Origin: Lachnospiraceae bacterium
Lineage (GTDB): Bacteria > Bacillota > Clostridia > Lachnospirales > Lachnospiraceae
Assembly (NCBI GenBank): GCA_021200345.1
Contig: JAJQGR010000198.1
Location: 1 to 10,595 of the forward strand
DNA: 10,595 nucleotides
Direction: 5' to 3'
The position numbers and the translations under genes are program-made. A model generated the notes under the pieces. That model was not told the origin of the DNA. It searched no databases and saw only the letters and a program-made list of their open reading frames with translations. This document shows, one piece after another, positions 1-6,953 of the stretch (positions within the stretch are counted from its first letter, which is position 1; each line of letters starts with the position of its first letter).

Positions 1-1042
1 GGTACATTACAATCGGCAGCGTGACATGTCGAAACACCTGCCGTTCATTGGCTCCATCCACTTTTGCCGCGTCCAGCACCTCGGTATCAATACTGGTCAT
101 AATGCCCGACATCAACGCCATAAAGTATGGAAAGCCAAGCCAGAAATTTACGACAAAAATAACTACTTTAGCAAATATAGGGTCCGACAGCCAGGGAATG
201 TTTGCACTGATAATGCCCTGATTACGAAGAAATGTGTTAATTGCGCCAAATTGTCCATTAAACATATTCCTGAACACCAGTAATGAAATCATACCCGGAA
301 TTGCCCAGGGCAAAATATACAGTGTTCGCCAGAATTTTTTTAATCTTACCCGCTTACTTTCTATCAGGCATGCTACCAAAAGTCCCCCGAAGAAGCAGCT
401 GAAAGTAGATCCAACAGCCCATACCACCGTCCATGCAGCTACTCCAAGAAGTGTACTGTTCCATGTAGGCATATTAACCAACATGGCAAAGTTTTTGAAC
501 CCCACCCAATCCACCAAATTCTTCGGAGGCAGATGATCCGGAGAAGAATAATTGGTAAAGGCGATCAAAAAGCTGAAAATAATAGGGATTACCACAAACA
601 GTCCCACCAGGATTATGGCCGGCGTCAACACAAGATATGGAAAGGAACTGTCTTTCATGTGCTTTCCCCAGGTTTTCCCTGTATATACCAGCCTTCCCTC
701 AGCAATTCTCTTTCCCTGGGAATATGCATCTCTTATATTGAAAACATAAATAAACAGAAACAGGGCCGCTACAAACACAAACAGCAGGCCGAACAACATC
801 AACAGAATGGAATTATCTCCCTGCGTTACCTTGGATCCATTTACAACCATCGCCGTATCGCCAAGTGTGATCAGTCCATTTATATTTTCAAGAATTGTTG
901 GTAATAAAATGAGAAAGACAATCTGCGCCAAAAAGAACAGGGCGCCTTTCGCATACTGGCGGTTCATCCATTGTCCGCTTCCCCAAATAAATGCTGATGC
1001 TACCGCCGCTGGAGCTGCGTGGTTTTTCTGATTTTTTTCCAT
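1..1042 (-). CDS. malF: MalF-type sugar ABC transporter permease (3' end outside window)
   Basis: Inner subunit of a maltodextrin-type ABC importer in the cytoplasmic membrane; it pairs with a MalG-like permease and receives sugar from the MalE-like protein encoded just upstream. The frame is open from an ATG at 1042 to the window edge: 347 complete codons, with the C-terminus missing. An AAGGA at 1050-1054 sits 7 bases before the start. Six hydrophobic spans are visible: two in the N-terminal extension (around residues 26-50 and 80-105) and four in the permease core. The family's EAA loop, which docks to the ATPase, is clear at residues 324-343 (DAAKVDGAN then LP). The N-terminal pattern SGQWMNRQYAKGALFF is typical of Firmicutes MalF proteins with extra N-terminal helices. 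Family assignment is strong. The exact sugar is inferred from the MalE and GH13 neighbours. Confidence 0.93.
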   Translation of the reverse strand, partial: MEKNQKNHAAPAAVASAFIWGSGQWMNRQYAKGALFFLAQIVFLILLPTILENINGLITLGDTAMVVNGSKVTQGDNSILLMLFGLLFVFVAALFLFIYVFNIRDAYSQGKRIAEGRLVYTGKTWGKHMKDSSFPYLVLTPAIILVGLFVVIPIIFSFLIAFTNYSSPDHLPPKNLVDWVGFKNFAMLVNMPTWNSTLLGVAAWTVVWAVGSTFSCFFGGLLVACLIESKRVRLKKFWRTLYILPWAIPGMISLLVFRNMFNGQFGAINTFLRNQGIISANIPWLSDPIFAKVVIFVVNFWLGFPYFMALMSGIMTSIDTEVLDAAKVDGANERQVFRHVTLPIVMY

Positions 1043-1058
1043 CACCTGTTCCTTTCCC

Positions 1059-1092
1059 GTGGGACTACTGTGCATTTAAACAGCAGTCCCAC
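1059..1092 (-). other. Intercistronic stem-loop between malE and malF
   Basis: A 12-bp stem (GTGGGACTACTG at 1059-1070, CAGCAGTCCCAC at 1081-1092) encloses a 10-base loop. Read on the minus strand, which is the transcribed one, all 12 positions pair, one of them as G-U. Read on the plus strand, that position would be an A-C mismatch, so the structure fits minus-strand RNA better. No U-tract follows; the next bases are GGGAAAGG leading into the malF ribosome binding site, so it is not a normal intrinsic terminator. It begins about 27 bases after the malE stop. By analogy with the REP element between malE and malF in E. coli, I infer a 3' stabiliser or processing site that leaves more binding protein than permease mRNA. 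Partial termination is the alternative. Confidence 0.75.
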
Positions 1093-1118
1093 AATCTTTC
1101 TTTCGTTGAAATCTCAGA

Positions 1119-2447
1119 TTACTCATCAGTCAGCAGGGAAGCGTAAAACTCCTCCTGCGCACTGGCAAGAGCTTCTTCCGCTGTCGATAATCCATCCCAC
1201 ACAGCTACAAAGGCTTTCTGGTATGGCGTCCATACACTGGCCATTTCCGGAATATACGGCATCGGCAGGGAATACTCAGCCTGCGCTGCAACTCCCTGTA
1301 AATTTACATCATTTACCACGAACTCATAGGTCTGTCCAATGATGCTGGCCGGAAGCTCCACCTTGGTATCGTAAAGTAATGTAATAGCTTCCTCATCTGT
1401 CAAAAACTTCGCAAGCAGCATGGCGGCGTTTGGATACTGGGTATAAGCGCTGACACATACTGTATCCACTGTGGAAAGAGTAATGGGATGCTCCCCGTTT
1501 GGCAAAAGCGGAAGAGTCGTCACTCCAAAATTAACTCCGGCTTCCGTAAACTCTGAAATGGACCATGGCCCCGTAATAACATAAGGTGCCTCCCCTGCGG
1601 AAAACATGGTATTCATGGCATCCCAGGTAGCATCCGTAGACGTGACAGGATAAATCTCACTGAGTGTACTGAAAAATTCCATTCCCTCAATGGCTTCCTC
1701 TGTATCCCAACCCAGCTGATCCGGGTCATCATGATTCTCTCCAAACATTTCATAGCCATAACCGCCAAGGAAGCCATGGGCATAATATGGTTCTGTTGCC
1801 TGCCACAGTATCGCAAATTTGTTCTGAGACGGATCATTATAGCTTAAAGCAAACTCTCTCATTTCGTCCCATGTGGTTACAGGTTCATCCACAAGATCCT
1901 TGTTATAGAATAAAGCAATTGTCTTAATGGAAAGCGGGAAAGCATATACCTTACCATCGTAAGTAACCGCTTCTACCGCATTTTCCATAAAATTCTCCTG
2001 GATATAATCCGTATAAGCGTCAATTTCCAAAATCAGTCCGGACTGAGCGCTGACTGCCACCCCGTCATGCGCCTGCACAAAAACATCCGCCGCTGTTCCG
2101 GTAGGTCCTTCCAGTTCCAGCTTCTGTCTGGCATCCGTAGTTCCCACGTTCTCAACAGTCAGGGGAATGTCCGGATACTTAGCGCTCCATAATTCAACAA
2201 TCTGTTCATTATAATCGTCGTTGTCCATCCAGAGAATCAAACTCGCCCCTTCTTCCGGAATTACATCATCGCTCTCCATACTGGCAGTCTCACTTTCTTC
2301 CGATGTGCTTTCAGCAGTTTCACTTCCGGAAGAAACATTCTCTGAAGCTGCACTACTGGAAGAGCTTTCACTGGTATTGCCTGAACAGGCAACTAACCCC
2401 AGCATCATTGCCGCTGCCATAAAGGCCGCCAAAGCTTTCTTCTTCAT
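1119..2447 (-). CDS. malE: MalE-like maltodextrin-binding lipoprotein of ABC importer
   Basis: Extracellular solute-binding protein that captures malto-oligosaccharides and hands them to MalF/MalG. The start at 2447 is preferred over an in-frame ATG at 2471 because GGAGG (2457-2461) lies 9 bases upstream and the protein then opens with a clean lipoprotein signal: MKKKALAAF, a hydrophobic stretch and lipobox LVAC with Cys21 as the lipid anchor. A Ser/Glu-rich tether (about residues 22-62) follows, as in Gram-positive lipoproteins. The mature part matches MalE landmarks: ADVFVQAHDGVAVSAQSGLILEI resembles the E. coli MalE stretch ending AQSGLLAEI, AFPLSIKTIALFYNKDL matches its YNKDL region, and MPYIPEMASVW matches the C-terminal MPNIPQMSAFW. 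Length is 442 residues, with no damage seen. A LacI-type operator lies 48-61 bases upstream of the start, so repression without maltodextrin is expected. Exact ligand range is inferred. Confidence 0.93.
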   Translation of the reverse strand: MKKKALAAFMAAAMMLGLVACSGNTSESSSSSAASENVSSGSETAESTSEESETASMESDDVIPEEGASLILWMDNDDYNEQIVELWSAKYPDIPLTVENVGTTDARQKLELEGPTGTAADVFVQAHDGVAVSAQSGLILEIDAYTDYIQENFMENAVEAVTYDGKVYAFPLSIKTIALFYNKDLVDEPVTTWDEMREFALSYNDPSQNKFAILWQATEPYYAHGFLGGYGYEMFGENHDDPDQLGWDTEEAIEGMEFFSTLSEIYPVTSTDATWDAMNTMFSAGEAPYVITGPWSISEFTEAGVNFGVTTLPLLPNGEHPITLSTVDTVCVSAYTQYPNAAMLLAKFLTDEEAITLLYDTKVELPASIIGQTYEFVVNDVNLQGVAAQAEYSLPMPYIPEMASVWTPYQKAFVAVWDGLSTAEEALASAQEEFYASLLTDE

Positions 2448-2494
2448 TCTTCCATACCTCCATTTTTTCATTCAACACATTTTTTGCTTCAAAA

Positions 2495-2508
2495 GTTAAA
2501 CGGTTAAC
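2495..2508 (-). promoter_or_regulatory. LacI/MalR-type operator upstream of malE
   Basis: On the minus strand this reads GTTAACCGTTTAAC, a near-palindrome with the central CG that is the hallmark of LacI-family operators. The identical word occurs at 5330-5343 in front of the repressor gene, and the identity extends to 19 bases (2492-2510). The site lies in the 64-base gap between the GH13 stop and the malE start, so malE-malF can be controlled apart from the upstream GH13. A promoter here is not clear-cut. TAAAAT at 2509-2514 could be a -10, with the operator immediately downstream, but its -35 (CTGTCC at 2532-2537) is poor. Confidence 0.82.
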
Positions 2509-2511
2509 ATT

Positions 2512-4278
2512 TTAAAAAAATGATTCCATCAGGACAGCTCTGCCGTAAGGCTCAAGCCTGATCTTCATTCCCTCCTCCCCGCACTGGTATTCCTGTCCTG
2601 TCAGGTAATCTTTTATTTTTTCTGTTTTCCGGTCCGTCTGTAAATACCGGGTTACAGCCTTTTCAGAATTGTTAATCACCACGTAAATTTTCCTGTTCCG
2701 GCTTTGCCGAATATAGGCGATGGTATTTGCATCTGCTGGAAGCGTCTCAAAATCCCCCAGGAAGACCTCCTGATTTTCCCTGCGAAGCGCGATCAGCTTC
2801 CTGTAAAAATCATGGATCTCATTTCCCGCTTTTTCCCATTCCATTGGCTTGCGGTACTCCTCCTCGCTCCATCCGTCCATTCCCAGCTCATCACCGTAAT
2901 AAATCATTGGGACGCCCACATGAGTCAACAGGTACAGAGCGCAATTCATGAATTTTTGTTTATCTTCCCCTGCATACGACATCAGCCTCGGCACATCATG
3001 GCTTCCCATCAGATTCAGCTGGGCGTATTGAATCTGGCCTTTATACCGCGTCAGCAGATACTGTACCCTGTCGCAGAACTGCTGCGGAGTCAGGGTTCCT
3101 TTCGCGAAAAAATCCACCAGGGCAAAATAAAGATTGTAGTTCATCACAGAATCAAACTGCTCTCCCTGCAGAAATGCCCTTGCGTCATCCCAGATCTCCC
3201 CGATCAGATAAGCGTCCGTCTTACATTCCCTGATTTCCCTGCGAAATCTGCGCCAGAAATCCAGATTCACCTCGTTGGCCACATCCAGCCGCCAGCCGTC
3301 AATATCGCATTCCTCGATCCAGTACTTTCCGACTGATACCAGATAGTCAGCCACCGCCTTATTCCCCGTATTCAGCTTCGGCATGGTCCACACATAGCCA
3401 AAGCACTCATAGCTGGGAACAGGTTCCTTTTTCAGCGGATATTCATAGATATAAAACCAGTCCCAGTATTTCGACTCTTTTCCTTTCTGCTCCACATCCC
3501 GGAAGGCAAAGAAATCAGGGCTGCAATGGTTAAACACACCGTCCAGTATCACACGCATGTCTCTCTTGTGGCATTGCTCCACCAGCTCTCTTAAATCTTC
3601 TTTGGTGCCCCATTTGGCGTCAATTTTAAAATAATCAATGGTATCATATCCATGCCAGGAATTGGATTCAAAAACCGGCGTCGTGTAAATCAGATTTACG
3701 CCCAGCTCCTGTAAATAGTCCAGATTCTGTGTAATTCCTTTCAGGGTACCGCCATTTTTGTTTCTTGACACACACCCGTCCTGATTTGCTTTCTCATAAG
3801 GACGCGGCGTTATTTCATGATCGCCGTTGGCGAAACTGTCCGGATAAATCTGATAAGCCACAGCCCCATACACCCATTTGGGAACATCAGGGATATCCTC
3901 TTTCCTGATATAGTGGAAATTGTAAAATAACTGCCTGTTTTCCGGCGCAACCGCAGCAAATTCATCATTGAAATAAACAACCTGTTCTTCCGCTGATTTT
4001 ATTTCAAAATAATAACATAACCGGGTAATCGGCCAGCTGCGCAGATCCGCCTCATAATAATCAAACAGTCCGTCACTGTACTTTTTCTTCATGACAGTGC
4101 GCGTAACCGGCAGGGGATTTTCCGCCCCCATCCTGTCGCCCCAGCAGACAGTGACAGCTTCCAGATTGTCTTTTCCCGACCGAAGCCTTACAATCACTTC
4201 CTTCTCGCTTTTTGCAAAGCAGTATTCGGAATATGGCCGGTGTAAAATGGCTGTTCTGTTGATCCTGCTTTTCTCCAA
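2512..4278 (-). CDS. Neopullulanase/cyclomaltodextrinase-like GH13 alpha-glucanase
   Basis: Intracellular alpha-amylase superfamily enzyme that hydrolyses alpha-1,4 (often also alpha-1,6) bonds in imported maltodextrins, cyclodextrins or pullulan fragments. There is no signal peptide. Residues 1 to about 125 form a CBM34-like N-terminal domain, followed by the (beta/alpha)8 barrel. All GH13 signature regions are present: DGVFNH at 246-251, MPKLN at 299-303 (typical of the neopullulanase subfamily), GWRLD with nucleophile Asp332, IGEIW with acid/base Glu361, and GSHD with Asp428. Length, 588 residues, is normal. The start is TTG at 4278: GGGAGG lies 7 bases upstream (4286-4291), and the next in-frame ATG (residue 50) would cut into the N-terminal domain. 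It begins 14 bases after the repressor stop, so the two are almost certainly one transcript. Exact specificity among neopullulanase, maltogenic amylase and cyclomaltodextrinase cannot be read from sequence. Confidence 0.93.
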   Translation of the reverse strand: MEKSRINRTAILHRPYSEYCFAKSEKEVIVRLRSGKDNLEAVTVCWGDRMGAENPLPVTRTVMKKKYSDGLFDYYEADLRSWPITRLCYYFEIKSAEEQVVYFNDEFAAVAPENRQLFYNFHYIRKEDIPDVPKWVYGAVAYQIYPDSFANGDHEITPRPYEKANQDGCVSRNKNGGTLKGITQNLDYLQELGVNLIYTTPVFESNSWHGYDTIDYFKIDAKWGTKEDLRELVEQCHKRDMRVILDGVFNHCSPDFFAFRDVEQKGKESKYWDWFYIYEYPLKKEPVPSYECFGYVWTMPKLNTGNKAVADYLVSVGKYWIEECDIDGWRLDVANEVNLDFWRRFRREIRECKTDAYLIGEIWDDARAFLQGEQFDSVMNYNLYFALVDFFAKGTLTPQQFCDRVQYLLTRYKGQIQYAQLNLMGSHDVPRLMSYAGEDKQKFMNCALYLLTHVGVPMIYYGDELGMDGWSEEEYRKPMEWEKAGNEIHDFYRKLIALRRENQEVFLGDFETLPADANTIAYIRQSRNRKIYVVINNSEKAVTRYLQTDRKTEKIKDYLTGQEYQCGEEGMKIRLEPYGRAVLMESFF

Positions 4279-4292
4279 GTGTTTTCCTCCCT

Positions 4293-5315
4293 CTAAATGG
4301 ATCTGACTGAATCCCTTTCTTTAATAGAAACCGGCAAAACTACATTGGCGGGAGGCTTTTGGACCCCCTCAGCTTCTGAGCAAAGCACTTCCACCGCCCG
4401 GATTCCTTTCTGAAAGGCACTCTGATCTACTGATGTCAGGCGAGGATATGTAAGATCGCAGGATGAGATATTATCAAACCCTATCACGGACAAATCCTCC
4501 GGAATGGTTCTGCCCGCTTCACGATAGGCTGCCATAATACCGAAAGCAATGGTGTCGGAAGCCGCAAAAACCGCAGTAATCGGAATTTTGCTCTTTAACA
4601 TCTGTCTCCCGGTTTCCAGTCCGCCCTCGTAATTCAGTGCGCTCTTATATACCAGCTGTTCACGGAACAGGCCATGCCCGCTCATTTCTTTCTCATATCC
4701 CAGATAGCGCCGTCTGATACATCCATCAAACTGAATCTGTGAACCGGCAAAAGCAATATTGCGATGTCCTTTCTTCATCAGATAGGAAACGGCCATCTGA
4801 CCGCCTTTCTCATCCTCCACCCGGATGGTAGCGTAATTACATTCCACATACGCGTCCAGCAGCACCAGACGGGTTCCCAGCTCCCTGCTGTCATTGGCAA
4901 TCGCTTCCGGTGTATTGCCGATAAACACCGCTCCTTCCAGCTGCCGCCGCATAATCCATTCCCGGCAGCTTTCCTCCGGGCGCAGTCCACGGATGACAAT
5001 GTCATACTTCATCTCCGTTGCCTTTTTCTCCATGCCGCTTAAAAATTCCGCGTAATATGGATTCTTTTCCAGCGGAAGTCCAGGCTCCCCATCCTCCTCA
5101 ATAATCGGAAGAAGCAATCCAATCAGTCCCGACTTTTTTCTGGAAAGTCCTCTGGCAACCATGTTGGGCTGATAATCCAGTTCCCTGGCGACTTCAAAAA
5201 TCATCTGTCTGGTTTCCTCAGAAACCTTGTCTATTCCGTTATAGGCATTGGAGACAGTCGCGATAGAAACCCCCGCGGCTTTCGCAACATCCCGTATCGT
5301 GCTTCTTTTTTCCAT
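4293..5315 (-). CDS. LacI-family transcriptional repressor (MalR-like)
   Basis: DNA-binding sugar-responsive regulator. The N-terminal helix-turn-helix and hinge helix are textbook LacI (STIRDVAKAAGVSIATVSNA, then VARGLSRKKSGLIG), followed by a periplasmic-binding-protein-like effector domain that includes the family pattern DTIAFGIMAAYREAGRTIPEDLSVIGFDN. I chose the ATG at 5315 over 5324: it has AGGA 8 bases upstream, whereas the upstream ATG has no spaced ribosome binding site, and MEKRSTIRDVAKAAGVS is the usual way the family begins. The product is 340 residues. Its promoter carries the 14-base operator also found in front of malE, so it probably represses itself, the GH13 behind it and malE-malF, with a maltodextrin as likely inducer. 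The name MalR would be an inference from context, so no symbol is given. Confidence 0.93.
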   Translation of the reverse strand: MEKRSTIRDVAKAAGVSIATVSNAYNGIDKVSEETRQMIFEVARELDYQPNMVARGLSRKKSGLIGLLLPIIEEDGEPGLPLEKNPYYAEFLSGMEKKATEMKYDIVIRGLRPEESCREWIMRRQLEGAVFIGNTPEAIANDSRELGTRLVLLDAYVECNYATIRVEDEKGGQMAVSYLMKKGHRNIAFAGSQIQFDGCIRRRYLGYEKEMSGHGLFREQLVYKSALNYEGGLETGRQMLKSKIPITAVFAASDTIAFGIMAAYREAGRTIPEDLSVIGFDNISSCDLTYPRLTSVDQSAFQKGIRAVEVLCSEAEGVQKPPANVVLPVSIKERDSVRSI

Positions 5316-5329
5316 ATCCTGCATCCTAT

Positions 5330-5343
5330 GTTAACCGTTTAAC
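5330..5343 (-). promoter_or_regulatory. LacI/MalR-type operator upstream of the repressor gene
   Basis: The plus strand reads GTTAACCGTTTAAC; half-sites GTTAA and TTAAC flank a central CG step. It starts 9 bases downstream of the predicted -10 hexamer, over or just after the transcription start, where a bound repressor would block initiation. It is identical over 19 bases (5328-5346) to the site before malE, but in the opposite orientation relative to transcription. Confidence 0.85.
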
Positions 5344-5352
5344 TTTAAATAT

Positions 5353-5381
5353 AATCTACCACTTTAGGGAAGCTTTGTAAA
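5353..5381 (-). promoter_or_regulatory. Promoter for the repressor-GH13 transcript
   Basis: On the minus strand, TTTACA (5376-5381) is separated by 17 bases from TAGATT (5353-5358), close to the housekeeping sigma consensus (5 of 6 and 4 of 6). It lies 38 bases upstream of the repressor start, with the operator between. This position makes it the likely start of the repressor-GH13 operon, independent of the galactanase upstream. Confidence 0.6.
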
Positions 5382-5408
5382 TACCAAATATAAAAAACCG
5401 GCATTATT

Positions 5409-5441
5409 CATAATCAAAATCAATTATTTTTGTCTATTATG
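5409..5441 (-). terminator. Possible weak AT-rich terminator after the galactanase gene
   Basis: Minus-strand arms CATAAT and ATTATG enclose a second 5-bp stem (CAAAA/TTTTG) with a 3-base bulge and an 8-base loop; the hairpin includes the galactanase stop codon. A run of six T follows about 10 bases further on (near 5393-5398), after GCCGG. The stem is almost entirely A-T and the T-run is detached, so termination would be inefficient at best. Confidence 0.25.
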
Positions 5442-6873
5442 ATTGCTCCTTATTCCACCGGTATGCCTCCATCACCGGCAGAAGCTTATGCTCAAAGTCA
5501 AAAAGCGTGGTGTTGGACACCAGATTGACATCCACCTGATCATCCGTCTCCTTCAGCGCCCAGCCAATCCCGGGCTGCTCCACCATCACCGGATCCCAGT
5601 ACAGATCCCCCAGGCAGCCGTGTCCTGTTCCAAGCCCCACAGTCTTTAAGCCGTTAAACAAATCCTCCATGAAGTGCTTCTGCCCCAAAGGCGTACTCCC
5701 ATAGAAATCCCCGTCATTGGGATAGGGACCGTTATGCTCCAATTGTCCCGGATATCCGTCGGGCCGCACCGGGCTGAAATTGTAACCGGTTTCCATGATC
5801 ATGATGTCCTTGTGATAGCGCTCAATCATTTTATTGCAGAATTCCACCACCGTGTCTACATCCTTATGGAACCAGAACGGGTAGTAGGAGGGACCGATGA
5901 TGTCATAGGGGACGCTGTATTTTTCACAGTTATCAAAGAAATTATGGTATTTATCATATTGTCCCGCATTGTCCAGATGCATAATGACACGGCTGTCAGG
6001 GCAGACGTCCGTCACCGCCCTGCTGCCGGCGCTCAGAAGCCTGGCCAGATTTTCCCACTTTGTATAATGACCGTAGGGGTAAAGGATACCTCCCTGAATC
6101 TCATTGCCGATGGAAACAAATCTGGGCACCGTTCCCTGGGCTTTCATGGCCTTCATCACGTCACAGGTATACTGATATACCAGCTCGCACAGTCGGTCAA
6201 GACTCTGCGCCTCATCCAGTCCGGCCAGCTCCATTTGCCACCGCGCCGGAGGATTCTGCACATCCACGTTGGTCCAGTAATCGCTGTAGTGAATGGTCAG
6301 CTCCAGCTCCATGCCAAGAGCCGCCGCCCGTTTTGCCAGTCCCAGCATATCCGGCAGTGTCATATATCCTTCTTTGCAATAATAGGAGCCGTTCCCCCGG
6401 CCCTTACCGGGATTGTCATAAACACGAAGTCTGGCAATATTCCAGCCGTTGGCTGCCAAAAGCTTTACCGCGTCTGTCTCTTTGCCGTCCGCGTTGTAAA
6501 AGACAGCTCCCTCCGCCTCCAGCCAGGAAAGCTCCGAAATGTCTCCACCCTTAAAAAAACGGTACGGAGCGGACTGATCCGCCTCCCTGAAAAGCTGCAG
6601 ATGCTGAATTCCCATACTGTCCGGCTCACAGCTTTTGATGTGAAGTCCCACCCGGGCTTTGCCGTCGCTGCCCACCTGAATGCCTCTGACTACCGCCTTT
6701 CTGGAGCCTTCAGCGACTCCTCCCGTTGTCAGCGGCAGCGTGGTAGTGCATTCCTTCTGGGAGCTTCCTCTTCCATAGAGGACACCACAGTTATACGCTC
6801 CCACATTTACCACCTCCGCGGTAAAATAATAATATCCCGGCTCCAGGCCCTCATAATCCTTTTGTATTTCCAT
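5437..6873 (-). CDS. GH53 endo-beta-1,4-galactanase without signal peptide
   Basis: Arabinogalactan endo-1,4-beta-galactosidase, which cuts the beta-1,4-galactan side chains of pectin. Residues from about 107 to the end match the GH53 barrel in order: FKGGDISEL, IARLRVYDNP, IHYSDYW with QNPPARW, SIGNE with acid/base Glu258, and IMETGY with nucleophile Glu361. Residues 1 to about 100 look like the later strands of a beta-sandwich carbohydrate-binding module (GLEPGYYYFTAEV, then VVRGIQVGSDGKARVGL). The first strands and any signal peptide are absent. An in-frame TGA lies two codons before the ATG, so the reading frame cannot extend upstream. Characterised GH53 enzymes with bacterial galactan systems are usually secreted; here the enzyme would stay in the cytoplasm unless it is exported in another way. 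The ribosome binding site is abnormal (GGGAGG 28 bases upstream). It follows the GH13 at 6954 by 80 bases and is probably cotranscribed with it. Confidence 0.9.
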   Translation of the reverse strand: MEIQKDYEGLEPGYYYFTAEVVNVGAYNCGVLYGRGSSQKECTTTLPLTTGGVAEGSRKAVVRGIQVGSDGKARVGLHIKSCEPDSMGIQHLQLFREADQSAPYRFFKGGDISELSWLEAEGAVFYNADGKETDAVKLLAANGWNIARLRVYDNPGKGRGNGSYYCKEGYMTLPDMLGLAKRAAALGMELELTIHYSDYWTNVDVQNPPARWQMELAGLDEAQSLDRLCELVYQYTCDVMKAMKAQGTVPRFVSIGNEIQGGILYPYGHYTKWENLARLLSAGSRAVTDVCPDSRVIMHLDNAGQYDKYHNFFDNCEKYSVPYDIIGPSYYPFWFHKDVDTVVEFCNKMIERYHKDIMIMETGYNFSPVRPDGYPGQLEHNGPYPNDGDFYGSTPLGQKHFMEDLFNGLKTVGLGTGHGCLGDLYWDPVMVEQPGIGWALKETDDQVDVNLVSNTTLFDFEHKLLPVMEAYRWNKEQS

Positions 6874-6885
6874 TTTTCATTTCAA

Positions 6886-6900
6886 ACAGGAAATTCCTGT
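6886..6900 (-). repeat. Palindrome in the galactanase leader
   Basis: ACAGGAAATTCCTGT has two perfect 7-base arms around one central base. As RNA it could form a 5-bp hairpin with a 5-base loop. It sits between the only good ribosome binding sequence (GGGAGG, 6902-6907) and the galactanase ATG at 6873. It could bring the two closer, act as a small protein-binding site, or be chance. Confidence 0.5.
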
Positions 6901-6953
6901 TCCTCCCTCTTTTTTATCATCCAGTCAGAAAACCGCTCATAACTTCCGCTCTG

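Noticed and set aside
5316..5324. Alternative repressor start at 5324 adding residues MQD
   Set aside because: No spaced ribosome site precedes it, while 5315 has AGGA 8 bases upstream and gives the usual LacI N-terminus.
5674..6942. Long open frame (422 codons) on the plus strand, antisense to the galactanase gene
   Set aside because: It mirrors the codon pattern of a clear GH53 gene, has no recognisable domain or convincing ribosome site, and its translation is rich in His, Arg and Ile as expected for a reverse-strand shadow.
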